DNA from: Ignavibacteria bacterium
Lineage (GTDB): Bacteria; Bacteroidota; Ignavibacteria; Tepidaquicellales; Tepidaquicellaceae
Assembly (NCBI GenBank): GCA_016719565.1
Contig: JADJYU010000003.1
Span: 62,001 to 126,000, forward strand
Reading direction: 5' to 3'
Length of the DNA: 64,000 nt
Each line of letters begins with the position of its first letter. The stretch's first letter is position 1. The notes under the pieces are model-generated. The model had not been told where the DNA came from, did not search any database, and worked only from the letters and a program-made list of their open reading frames with translations. The translations under genes were made by a program, and so were the position numbers. Shown piece after piece: positions 9,829-23,221 of the stretch.

Positions 9829-12800
9829 ATGAAAATTTTACAGGAAAAAGCTGACAATTTAGTTGATTTATTAAGATTACGAGCCGATGTTCAGCCTGAT
9901 AAAACCGCTTTTGTATTTTTAAAAGACGGTGAAGAAGAAGGCGGGAGATTTACATACAGTGAACTTGATATCAGAGCGAAAAGCATAGCATCGATCCTAC
10001 AGACTTCCGGTGATCAGGGAGAACGCGCACTTCTTATATATGAATCCGGACTGGAATATCTTGATTCATTTTTCGGATGTCTATATTCAGGTATTATTTC
10101 CGTACCGCTGCATCTTCCCGGTAAGAATAAGTCACTTTCAAGGATCTCGGCAATTGCAAAAGACAGTGATGCAAAAATAATACTGTCGACGAATGAAATT
10201 TATGATGTACTTAAAGATGAATTCGCTAAAGACGAAATTCTGAAAGATCTTAAATGGATAACTACAGAAAATATTTCAAATGACAATTCAGAGAAATGGG
10301 ATAAGCCGGATATAAGAACAGAGACGCTTGCTTATCTTCAGTACACTTCCGGTTCGACCGGCATTCCTAAAGGCGTAATGGTGAACCACAGAAATTTACT
10401 GGTTAACCTGAACATCATTGACAGATCACATCCGCATAATGATAACAGCGTAATGGTAACATGGCTTCCGATACATCATGACATGGGACTTATATACGGT
10501 ATACTTCTTCCTTTCTATTGCGGATATCCGTGTTACTTTATGACGCCGCAGGCGTTTGTACAAAAACCATACAGATGGCTTTCAGCGATCTCAAAATACA
10601 AAGGCACTCATAATGCCGCTCCGAATTTTGCATTTGAACTTTGCATAAATAAAATCAGCGAAGATCAGAAAAAGACTCTTGATCTCAGGAGCTGGACAAC
10701 TGCTATGAATGCTGCAGAACCCGTGAGAGCTGAAACTATAGAAAAGTTTTCGGAATATTTTTCAGAATGCGGTTTCAAAAAAAAATATTTCAGTCCGGGT
10801 TACGGTCTTGCCGAAGGTACTTTAATACTTTCCACTTCATTTACAAAAGACGAACCTGCTCTGAAAAGATTTGATGATAAGAAAATTGAGAAAAAGAATA
10901 TTGCAGTTCCCGCTGATCTGAAAGACACTGATTCAAAAATTCATGCCGGTCACAGCAATTCGATTGAAGACACAAGAATTGCAATTGTAAATCCAACCAC
11001 TCTGATAGAATGTAAGGAAGGTGAAGTCGGGGAAGTCTGGGCGTCAGGCGGATCCATTGCGCAGGGATACTGGAAACGTGAAGACGCGACGAAGGAAACT
11101 TTCAAAGCTCATATTGCAGATACTAACGAAGGACCTTTTTTAAGGACAGGTGATCTTGGATTTATTTTTGAGAATGAATTATACATTACGGGCAGACATA
11201 AGGATCTTATAATTATCAGAGGACAGAATCATTACCCGCAGGACATTGAATATACAGTGGAAGCAAGTCATCCCGCTTTGAGGCTTGGATGTGTGGCGGC
11301 ATTTTCGATAGATTATGACGGTGAAGAACATCTCGCCATTGTACAGGAGATTCAGAAAAATTTTGTAAATGATTTTGATACTGAAGAAGTAATTAAGTCA
11401 ATTCGCAGATCTGTTTCGGAAGAGCATGACCTTCAGGTTCAGTCAATAACTTTGATAAAACCCGGAACAGTGCCGAAGACATCAAGCGGAAAGATACAGA
11501 GGAAAGCCTGTCTTCAGGGAGTTTTAAACGGTGAGCTTGAAGTATTAGCAGAATGGAAAAACGGTGTATCAAATGACTTTAGAAAAAATAAAGCAAAGGA
11601 AAATAAGTCCGGATCTAAACCGATAATTGTTTCCGAAAAAAGTGAAGGTAAATTTATTCCTGACTTAAGAATTTTAAAAGAGTGGCTAGTAAAAAGACTT
11701 TCGGAAATGATGCAGATAATTCCCGGATCCATAGATGTTACGGAATCCTTTGCGGCTTACGGTATGGATTCGCTTAAAGCTGTAGAGCTTTCGGGAGAAC
11801 TGGAGACATTACTTGGAAAGCATCTGCCCGACACGTTGGTTTATGACTATCCCAATATAAATTCTTTGTCGAAATATCTGGCTGCTGAAAATGTTGTTTC
11901 AGTTTCAGATGATCCCAAAAAAGAATCTGACGATGAAAATGAACCGATAGCAATTGTAGGGATCGGTTTGAAATTTCCCGGAGCTGACAGCCCTGAAGAG
12001 TTCTGGAAATTATTAAAGGAAAAAAGAGACGCCATAAAGGAAGTTCCTACCGGACGCTGGAATGAAGATTCAATGAATCCATCAACTGTAAAATACGGCG
12101 GGTTCATTGATGATCCGGATAAATTTGATCCTGTCTTTTTCGGGATCTCGCCGAGAGAAGCTGTGCAGATAGATCCTCAGCAGAGACTTGCTCTTGAAGT
12201 TGCATGGAATGCATTTGAAGATGCAGGTATTGATATTTCATCTCTCGCCGGAACAGACACAGGAGTATTTCTCGGAATATGCACTTATGATTATGCCAGA
12301 TATTCATCCGGCAGAAAAGAGTTGTTTGATGTTTACACCGGCACCGGTACATCACTGAGCATAGCGGCAAACAGAATTTCATATTTATTTGATTTCAGAG
12401 GACCGAGCATTGCAATTGATACTGCTTGTTCTTCGTCATTAGTTGCCCTGCATACAGCGTGTAAAAGTATACGGTCGGGAGAATGTTCCACAGCATTAGC
12501 TGGCGGCGTGAATTTGTTACTCGCGCCTGACTGGAATGTAGTCTTCACGGAAGCTGATATGCTGGCGCCAGACGGAAAGTGCAAGACATTTGATTCAGCA
12601 GCTGACGGTTATGTAAGAAGCGAAGGATGCGGAATTGTTGTATTAAAAAAACTTTCTGAAGCAATTAAAAGCGGAGACAGAATTTATTCGCTGATAAAAG
12701 GTTCTGCAATAAATCAGGACGGAAAGAGTAACGGACTTACCGCGCCAAACGGACCTTCACAGGAAGAAGTGATCAGAAAAGCATTGAATAATGCCGGAGT

Positions 12801-15800
12801 AAGTTCCGGCGAAATCAGTTATATAGAAACACACGGAACGGGTACGCCGCTCGGTGATCCGATTGAAGTGAATTCAATTGTTAAAGTAATATCTAAAGAC
12901 AGATCTCCTGATAATGAATGTTATATCGGATCGGTTAAAACAAACATCGGTCATCTGGAAGCGGCAGCAGGTATTGCAGGAGTGATCAAAACAAGTCTGG
13001 CATTGTATAATAAAGAAATTCCGGGACATTTGAATTTCAATTCACTGAATCCCGAGATACATATTGAAGGCACTGCTATTAAAATTTCTTCAGATGAAAA
13101 AAAATGGACAGCATCAAAAAGGTATGCCGGAGTAAGTTCATTCGGATTCGGCGGAACTAACGCTCACATAATTCTTGAAAATTCACCAACGGTAGTTAAA
13201 ACGGTTTCTAAAAAAACGCCTTACAGCCTTTTCACATTAAGCGCTAAGAATGAAAATGCGCTGAAGGAAACTGCACAGAAATATTTAAAGACTCTGAGTG
13301 AAAATAATTTAAACATTGAAGATATTTGCTACACTGCATCTGCGGGCAGAGTTTCATTCAATCACAGACTTGCTGTAGTATGCAAGGATACAGCAGATCT
13401 GACCTCTAAGCTCACAGATTTTGTTAACGGAAAAAATTCAAACGGACTATACAAAGGAACAGTAAAGACGAATCATATTCCGAAGACTGCATTTTTATTT
13501 CCCGGACAGGGAGCTCAGTTTATCGGAATGGGAAAAGAACTTTACGACACGCATCCCCTTTTCAGAAAGATCATAAACAGATGTGATGAGATTTTAAGAG
13601 ATTATCTTTTAATACCGCTGACAGAAGTTTTATTTCATGAGAAGGACGAGAAGTTAAATCCGATAAACGAGACTACATATACTCAGCCCGCCTTATTTGC
13701 AATTGAATATGCGCTCGGTAAGCTTTGGATGTCATGGGGAATAAAGCCGGACGTAATGATGGGGCACAGCGCCGGTGAAGTTGTCGCAGCTTGTCTTGCA
13801 GGTGTATTTAGTCTTGAGGACGGGCTTAAACTTGCAGCCGAACGCGGAAGGCTAATGCAGACTATGACTGAAGAAGGAGAGATGTATACTGTATTCGCTG
13901 ATGAAAAAACCACAAGAAAATTTCTCAAAGGATTTGAGAACAATGTTTCAATCGCATCGATAAACGGACCTGAGAAGACAGTGATCTCAGGCGGTAAGGA
14001 ATCTCTTTCAAAAATCATTCAGCTGATAGAATCAAAAATATTGAGTTTAAAAAGATCATAGTTTCAATAGCATCACACTCCCCTCTTATGAATTCCATGA
14101 TAAATGAATTCAGAAATGTCTGTGAATCAATAAAATATTCCGAAGCGCAGATACCTGTAGTATCAAATATTACAGGCGAAATAGTTACGGATAAAATTGC
14201 CAATGCTGAATACTGGTGCGATCATATACTTTCGCCGGTGAGATTTTCCGAAAGCATAGAAGAATGTGTGAAATACGGTGTGGAAATATTTATCGATCTC
14301 GGACCAAAGCCAACTTCAATAAACATGGCGCAGGAGACAGTTCGTGATACAAATATAAAATGGCTTCCGAGTCTGAAATATAATTTCACAATATGGGAAA
14401 CGATGCTGGGAAGTCTGGGGAATATTTTTATAAGCGGCGCAGAGCCGGACTGGAAAGGACTTTGGGAAGGGTTTGGACACGGAGTTGTTAGTCTGCCGAA
14501 TTATTCTTTTCAAAGGGAGAGATACTGGATCGGAGATGGCGCAGGGAAAACGGATTTATCCGTTTATCGCAAAAATGCCGAAACCGGTTCGGGGAGCGGT
14601 ACTTTCGAAGGTCAGAGACTAACGACTGCTTCAGAGAATGAAATTATCTATAATATCCGCATCTCAGTTAATTCACCGGTATATCTTAAAGACCATATTG
14701 TTTTTGATAATATTATACTTCCGGGGGCTGCCTATATTGAAACAGCTTTAGCAGCTTTCAGAAATTTTAATCCGGAAGGAGAAGCTGATATTTCGGATCT
14801 GTCGTTTCATCATGCTCTTACACTGGAAGGAAATAAATTCAAAAATATTCAGATCATTTTTCATAAAGAAAATAAGTCTGTTTATAAATTCAAAATTTTC
14901 AGTTCGGATATTACTGATAACAATTCTGAGGAAGTATCATGGGTAATGCACGCATCGGGGAATATTTGTACTGCTAAAATAAAAACGAAAAATACGGAAT
15001 TTGAAGCGGTTAGAAATTCATTCGAAAAAGATTCTGACCGTGAAGAGGATATGATTCCTCTGATCAATAATTTTTATGAAAATGTAAAAGCTACCGGTGT
15101 TGAATACTGTAATGCATTCAAAGGTATTAAAGAACTATATTTTAAAGAGAAGACTGCTTTTAGTAAAATTGAACTTGACTCTTCTATCAACAATATTAAT
15201 TATCTTCATCCTGTTTTAATCGACAATGCTTTTCAAACGGCATTGTCACTTTTAATATCAGATAAAAACGAGAATGCATTTATACCTGCAGGTATCAGTA
15301 ATATCAGGTTTTATAAGAATCTTCCGGATGTGGTTTACTGTGCAGCTAAAATTTCAGACAGCGCTTTATCAGACAGAGTATCAACTGCTGATATAGAAAT
15401 TTATTCCGCTGCCGGTGAAAAATTATGCAGCATTACGGGACTTCAGCTTAAAAAAATAAGCAGACAGGATTTTCTTGCTATGAATGATGAGCTTAAGGAC
15501 TGGTTTTACTTTGCTGAATGGGAAAAAGTACCTGATCATAAATCTAATTTATTAACTGCTGATATATCCGGTATTATTAAAAAAGTATCTGATAATATTT
15601 TACAATCTGATATAAAATCTGATTACAGGAATTTTATAAACAGTCTTGAAGAGCTAACAACACATTTTATACTTAAAGCATTAAGTAAATCAGATATAGA
15701 TTTAAATAAATCAGCGAAGTTCAATGCTGATGAATTATTCTCAAAAGCGGGATTTTTAAATAAGTATAAAAAATTAACAGAAAGGTTTACAGAGATACTC

Positions 15801-18512
15801 GAAAACAATGGAGTATTAAAGAATGAGAAAGGTTCTTTCATATTTTCAGAAATCTCTGATTTAAATTCCACTGATAAAAAAATAAAAGACCTTTATAAAA
15901 AATATCATGAATATTCTGCTGAGATAAAACTTACGGAGATCTGCGGTTATGAACTTCACGGAATCCTAACAGGTAAAAAAGACCCGCTTGAAATTCTTTT
16001 TCCTGAAGGCGATATGACGCTGCTTACCAAACTTTATCAGGACTCGCCTGCTTTTTCGTTTATGAATAATTCAATTAAACAGATTGTATCAGAAATCGCT
16101 GACGGAATTAATTCAGAAAAAACATTAAGAATACTTGAAATTGGCGCAGGCACAGGCAGTACATTGAATCACTTATTACCTCTGTTCAAGGATGCGAATA
16201 TAAAATATTTTTTTACGGATATTTCACCCGCATTTTTCTTAAAAGCAAAAACTAAGTTTAAGGAATTAGATAAAATTGATTATAAAGTACTGGACATTGA
16301 AAAGGATCCATCGCTTCAGGGATTCGGTTTGAATGAGTTTGATATTCTAATAGCTTCAAATGTAATTCACGCGACAAAAGATTTAAAAAGTTCTTTACAA
16401 AATATTCAGAAACTGTTAACACCAAACGGAGTCTTTATTTTAAATGAAGTTACAGAACGTCAGGCATGGATCGACATTACATTCGGATTAACTGATGGCT
16501 GGTGGAGATTTTCCGATACTGAACTGAGAAAGTCATACCCTCTGCTTGACAATTCAGAATGGAAAAAACTTTTAATGAATTCCGGATTCGGAAGTGTTGA
16601 ATTATTACCCGGGGAAAATAATAATAAATTGTTTACAGGTCAGACTATTTTCACTTCTTCATTAAATAAAACAGATGAACCGGTTTCATCATCTGATACT
16701 GAGCTTATGATTTTTTCAAAAGATAAATTAAGCAGTGATCTCAAAAGAGCATTTGAAAAGTCAGCGCCGGAATCTGTTTTGATTGAGAACGGTAATTCAT
16801 TTAATAAAATATCGGAAAATGAATTTACCTGTAACTTTACAGACTCACTGCAGCTGAGAGACTTGTTAAAAGTATTATCTGAAACAGGTAAGAAGAAACA
16901 AGTTGTATATTTCGCCGCTGAATCGGAATCAATTAACAGCGCTGCGCTTGATGTAATTAATTCTTTCAGCGCTTCATTATTACTGAATTTAATAAAATTA
17001 AATAATGAATCCGGTAATAAATTTATCGAATCTTTAACAATACTTACCTGCGGATCGATCTCTGTTAATGCTAATGATCAGATAAACGGATTGGCAAATT
17101 CACCGTTTTGGGGACTTCAAAAGGTTATTTCTCTGGAACATCCCGAACTTAAAGTGAGGATCATTGATTTTGATCTCGAATCTTCATTGGAATATATAGT
17201 TAAAGAAATTATTTCCGAGAAAGGAAATGAGTTGATTGCAATCAGAGATAATAATATTTATGAACCGGCTTTGAAAAGACTCAGAAATCATAGTAGTGAA
17301 AAAATAAATATTACAGATGAAGGCGTATATATTGTTACAGGCGGCCTAAGCGGGATAGGATTACTGACTGCGAAATGGCTTTCAGAAAAAGGCGCAGCTC
17401 ATCTGGCTCTGATCAGCAGAAGAGACAATTACGAAAACGCTGAAAATATTTTATCGGAAATAGGATCAAACGGAACTGAAGTAAATATTTATAAAGGTGA
17501 TGTCTCTGTTAAAAAAGATCTGGAGAAAATTTTTAAAGAAATTAACTCCGGTAAATATCCGGTCAAAGGAATAATACATTCAGCCGGACTTCTTGACGAC
17601 GGAATATTATTAAATCAAACTGCCGGTAAATTCAAAAAAGTCTTTTCCCCGAAAGTCACCGGAGCATGGAATTTACATGAGCTTACAAAAGAATGTGAAC
17701 TTGACTTTTTTATAATGTATTCATCTGTTGCTTCTTTGTTCGGTTCAGCGGGACAGGCAAATCATTCAGCCGCAAATGCATTCCTCGATTCACTTTCATT
17801 TTACAGAAAAAGCAGAGGACTGCCCGCTCTCAGTATAAACTGGGGAGTATGGTCAGAGATAGGTTCAGCTGCGGATAAAGGCGCTGACAAAATTGAGAAG
17901 ATCCCCGGGCTTGGCCTGATAGATCCCAAAAGAGGCATCCGCGCGCTGGACAGTATATTCAGTTCGGGCAGATCTCAGGTCGGGATTTTTCCAATGGACT
18001 GGAATAAATTCACCGGCAAATTTAAAAATTCATTTACGAAATATTTTGCTGTACATGAAAAAACGCAAACTCCGGAAACGGAAATTAACATTGAGGAAAG
18101 TTTTACTGCCAGATTAGAAGCGGCGGATGATCAGGAGCAGATGGATTTATTAATAAATTATTTTAAAGAAGTTATATCAGAAATTATGGGACTTGATACA
18201 TCGGATCTGGATAATGAGCAGCCGCTGAATACAATTGGACTCGATTCCCTTATGGCGATAGAATTAAAAAATAAGGTTAACATGGAGCTTGGAGTGGATT
18301 TAAATCTTGTAAGATATATGGAAGAAACAGGAATAATTCATCTTGCCGCCGAATTGAAGGAACAGCTTCCTAAGATAATCAGCAGCGCCGGCAGAGAAAC
18401 GGTCAATTCCGTTTCTGACATATCCGAAGAAGAAAAAGCAAGAGACCTGCTCTCCAATCTCGATAATCTTTCCGAAGATGAACTCGACAGACTATTAAAT
18501 GAATCAAAGTAA
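9829..18512 (+). CDS. Type I PKS with fatty-acyl-AMP ligase loading: FAAL-ACP-KS-AT-DH-cMT-KR-ACP (one frame break)
   Basis: The reconstructed protein has about 2,893 residues. FAAL (1-580) shows 'YLQYTSGSTGIPKGVMV' and 'LPIHHDMGLIYG' and should load a free fatty acid as acyl-AMP onto ACP1 (Ser in 'YGMDSLKAVE', about 647). KS (about 706-1130) has Cys867 in 'DTACSSSLVA' and His in 'ETHGTGTPLGDP' and 'NIGHLEAAAG'. AT has Ser1314 in 'GHSAGE' and 'IASH' at the extender-selectivity site. DH has His in 'KDHIVFDNIILP' and Asp in 'HPVLIDNAFQ'. The methyltransferase has 'LEIGAGTGSTL'. KR has 'TGGLSGIG' and an LDD motif. ACP2 has 'GLDSLMAIEL'. No enoylreductase is present. The frame breaks in an A run near 14035, where adding one A gives 'ESKNIEFKKIIVSIASHSPLM'. 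The NRPS gene starts 7 bases downstream. Confidence 0.92.
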
Positions 18513-18518
18513 AAATTA

Positions 18519-21500
18519 GTGTCCGACAAAAATATTAACGGGAATAAATCTAAACTTATCGTCTCAGGAAAAGCTCGCTCTGCTGAAAAAACAGCTTCTC
18601 CAGAAAGCAAAAAATGAAGACCTGACTTTTCCGCAGTCCTATGGTCAGAGAGCGCTGTATTTTCTTTATATTACTTCACCCGAAAGCACAGCTTACAATG
18701 TCTGTTTCACGGCAAGAATTATTTCAGAGATCAATATACCCGCTTTTAAAAAATCCTTTCAGAGATTAATTAACCGCGACCAGTCGCTGAGATCGAATTT
18801 TAAAATTGCCGACGGTAAACCCGTTCAGACTGTAAGTGGGTTCAAGGAAATATGCTTTACGGAAGTTGACGTGTCTGATAAAAATGAATCTGAAATTAAA
18901 AATATAGTAACCGGTTTTCACAGGACGCCGTTTGATCTTGAAAATGGCGATGTCTTCAAAGTTTATCTTTTTAAAAGATCCGAAAATAATTTCATACTGC
19001 TCATCAGCGTTCATCATATTGCCTGTGACGGCTGGTCAATCGGAACTATGCTGAATGAGTTACAGATTATATACGAATCAGAAACAGATAATAAAAATAT
19101 TTCTTTCACGCCGCTTACGAGTAAGTATTCCGATTATGTAAATTTTCAAAATGAATTTGTACAAAGTGAAAAAGGCATTGAACAGTGGAACTACTGGAAG
19201 GAAGAGCTCGGCGGTGAACTGCCGGCTTTAAATATTACAGCTGATAAACCAAGACCAGCCGTTCAGACTTTTAACGGCGCAGCAGAGTATTTTCATCTGG
19301 ATAAAGAACTTGCCGATGAATTAAATAAATTTTCTAAGTCTGAAGGAACAACTGTATTTGTTACACTTCTCACAGCTTACTTTGTTTTTCTTTATAAATA
19401 CTGCGGACAGAATGATATCATTGTCGGTTCACCGACAGCGGGAAGGACCAATACTGAGTTTGATAAACTCATCGGTTACTTTATAAATCCTGTTTCAGTA
19501 AGAGGAAGTATAAACGGATCGGATTCCTTTAAAACAATTTTAAAGCAAATAAAGAAAAAAGTTTTATATGCAGTTTCAAATCAGGACTTCCCTTTTCCGC
19601 TTATTGTGGAAAAGTTATTACATAAAAGAGATCCGGGCAGGTCAGCTGTCTTTCAGACTTTTTTCGGGATGCAGAAAATTCAGCAGAGTGAAGAACTTCA
19701 GGAACTCATTGTCTATAATAATGAAGATGTAAAAGTGAACTGGGGAAGTCTTACGCTTCAGCCATACGGCATTACTCAGCAGGACGGCCAGTTTGATCTT
19801 AGTCTTGATTTAATCGCAGGTAAGAATATTTTCTCCGGCGCGTTTAAATATAACCGTGATATTTTTGACAAAGAAACTATCGCCGGTATGGCTGATAATT
19901 TTTCAAACCTGCTGAGAAATATTCTTACTGATCCGGATTCTGAAATTAAAGATCTCAGTCTCCTTTCACCGGCTAATAGAAATATATTATTAGTTGACCG
20001 GAATAACACATCCCGTGAATTTGAGAACTTTGACTTTGTTCATAAACTCTTTCACAATAACGCAAAGCTGTATCCTGAAGCAACTGCTATAATTTCTGAT
20101 AATGATGAAATATCATACAGAGAGCTTGATGAAAGTTCAAACAAGCTTGCAAATTATTTAATAAAAAAAGGAATCAGATCCGGAGACCTGATCTGCATTT
20201 GCATGGAAAGATCTCCTGATATGGTAATTTCCATTCTCGGAGTTTTAAAATCAGGCGCTGCTTATGTTCCGGTCGATCCTAATTATCCCGCAGACAGGAT
20301 AGCTCACATGATCTCGAATTCGGGATCAAAGTACATTCTTACACAAAATAAGTTAACTGATATTCTTCAATATATTACATCGGAAAAAATATTAATCGAT
20401 GACAGTAATTCTGAATATTTAAAGGAAGATAATTCATATCCGGGAATTAATTCTGATCTCTTTCCGATCCCGCTTATGCAATTTACACTTCCGGCTCAAC
20501 AGGAATTCCAAAAGGAGTGTTGATCAGTCACAGGTCTTTGACAAATCATATGCTCTGGATGATCGATGAGTTCGGCTTTGACTCTTCCGTCAGAGTTCTT
20601 CAGAAAACTCCATTCAGTTTTGATGCGTCCGTGTGGGAATTTTACCTGCCGCTCTTAACCGGCGGGACGCTTGTGATAGCAGGAACTGACGGACATATGG
20701 ATACGGCTTATATGAAGGATAACATCAAGAGAAACAGCGTGAATATAATTCAAATGGTGCCTTCGCTGCTGGATTTATTTCTCGATGAACCCGGTATCGA
20801 AGAATGTAAAAGTCTGAAATTTGTTTTCTCCGGCGGTGAGGCGCTTACAAAAAATTTATGCAGTAAAGTTTACTCAAAGCTTGACGTGACATTATGCAAT
20901 CTGTACGGTCCGACTGAAGCGACAATCGATTCCACTTTTTATATCTGCAGTAAAAACGAGACGGAAGAAAATATTCCGATTGGTAAACCGGTCAGTAATG
21001 CCAGAGCTTATATACTTGACGGTGATATGAATCCTGTTCCTGACAGAGCAGCAGGCGAACTGTATCTTGGTGGCGTTAATATTTCGCTGGGTTATGTGAA
21101 TAACAAAACTTTTACTGATGAAAAATTTACTGATGATATTTTTTCTGATAAACCGGGCGGGAAAATGTACAGGTCAGGAGATCTTGTAAAATATAATTCC
21201 AAAGGCGAACTTGTTTTTCTCGGCAGGTCTGATGAACAGGTAAAATTCAGAGGTTTCAGAATAGAGCTTGGAGAGATTGAATCAGTTATTAATACTTTGA
21301 ATGGGATAAAATCTTCAATAGTTTTATTAAGAGAAGACAAGCCGGGTAATAAAAGATTAACCGCTTATATTGTACAGGACAGTAATGCCGCACAGGATGT
21401 AAATGAAATAAAAACTTTTCTCAAAGGGAAGCTGCCTGAATACATGATACCTTCAGCGTTTGTAAAGCTTGATAAAATTCCATATACTCCAAACGGAAAG

Positions 21501-23221
21501 GTAGACAAAAAATCACTTCCCGGCGCCTGATGATATTTTAATTTCCGGAGATAATTATACAGAACCTGTGAAGCCGGTTGAAATTATTCTGTCAAATATC
21601 TGGAAGGATGTATTAAAAATTGAAAAGGTCGGTATCAATGATAACTTTTTTGAACTCGGCGGAGATTCGATAATCAGCATTCAGATCATCTCACGCGCTA
21701 ATCAGCAAGGAATAAAGATAAGTCCCAGGCAGATTTTTCAGCATCAGACCATCGCTGAATTGTCAGCAGTCGCAGGGCTAAAAACCGCTGAAGCGGTTGA
21801 TCAGAATCCCGTCACCGGCAAAACCCTGCTCACACCGGTTCAGCATAGATTCTTTGATCACGGTTTTTCAAAACCGTCACTCTTCAATCACTCGATATTA
21901 TTTGAAATTCCATCTGAACTTAATTCGGATCATCTCAAAAAGTCTTTTGAATTATTATATAAACATCATGACGCATTAAGGTTAAGTATTGAGTTCAAAG
22001 GAAATGAAATTATACAGCACAACAATGAAGTCCGGGAAGTAAATTTATTTTCAACTGAAGATCTTAGAAACATTCCGGAGAATGACATTCAAAAAGTAAT
22101 TAATGACAGATCAGTTTTCATAATGAAAGCATTGACATTACAAAAGGTGAACTTATAAAGCGGTAAGATTTATTACTGATGATAAAGCTAATGATCTTCT
22201 GCTGATCTGCATTCATCATTTATGCATCGACGGAATATCCTGGAGGATCATACTTGATGATCTTAATTCGCTTATTACTAAATTTCAGAATAATAAACCG
22301 CCTGAACTTCCGCTTAAAACTTCATCGTTCCTCGACTGGAGTTATATTTTAAAAGATCATGCTCAGAGTGATAAATTAAAGAATGAATATTCTTACTGGA
22401 AAGATCTGCTGACATTAAAATATGAAAGGATCAGAACTGATAATAAGCCTGATCCCTCAGAAAATACTGTGACCAGTGAAGAGACAGTTGAACTGCATTT
22501 AACGGAAGAAACTTCCGCTGTAATTCTCAAAGACATTCACAAGAGATATAATACGCAGATCAATGACATACTTCTAACTGCTTTAATTTTAGCATTTTAT
22601 AAATGGCAGGGGCATAATAAATTACTGTTAAATCTCGAAGGTCACGGACGTGAAGATATTTCTGAAAAAGCTGACATAACAAGAACTGTCGGTTGGTTTA
22701 CTTCCGTCTATCCTGTAATGCTGAATATTAGCGACCCTTCAGATACAGGAAGCTGCATTAAATCTGTGAAAGAAAGTTTAAGAAATATTCCGGACAGCGG
22801 AATTGGATTCGGGTTACTGAAATATTTAAGTAACGATGATGAAATAAATAAATCCCTCTCTTCTTTCAATGAACCTGAAATTCTATTTAACTATTTAGGG
22901 CAAATGGATTTCAATACAGGCTGGAAAATCAAAGAGGGTTTAAAATTAGTACAGGACAAAAATGAATTGAGATTTCACATCATTGATATCAATGCAATGA
23001 CCTTGAATAACAGAATTAAATTTGAATTCGGATACAGCGGTAATTTTCATAACAGAAAATCAATTGAAAGCTTATCTGAATTTTACAGCGAAAGTATTAA
23101 CGAAATTATTAAGCACTGCGCAGATGAAAAAACCGGAACCGGATATACACCGTCTGATTTCTCAGCAGCGGGACTTGATCAGAGTGAACTTGATGATCTT
23201 ATGAATAATTTAAACTCATAG
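18519..23221 (+). CDS. NRPS module 1: C-A(predicted Gln)-T-E (several frame breaks)
   Basis: The start is GTG at 18519, giving 'MSDKNING' and, after removal of one G near 18541, 'INLNLSSQEKLALLKKQLL'. The condensation domain has 'FPQSYGQRALYFLY' and 'HHIACDG'. The adenylation domain has 'YTSGSTGIPKGV', 'NLYGPTEATIDS' and 'NGKVDKKSLP'. My hand-read ten-residue code is D-A-W-Q-F-G-L-I-D-K, which I recall as a glutamine code. The carrier domain has 'FFELGGDSI'. The epimerisation domain is complete: 'PVQHRFFD', 'HHLCIDGISWRII', 'EGHGRE', 'TVGWFTSVYPV' and 'FNYLGQ', so the residue should become D-configured. Breaks lie near 18541, 20470, 21523, 22127 and 22157. Each needs one base, and the correct motifs continue on both sides, so the enzyme is probably intact in the living cell. 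Confidence 0.9.

Noticed and set aside
20040..22468. Separate small NRPS genes or decayed NRPS pseudogene
   Set aside because: Each gap heals with one base and the conserved motifs continue on both sides, matching the homopolymer error pattern seen also in polA.
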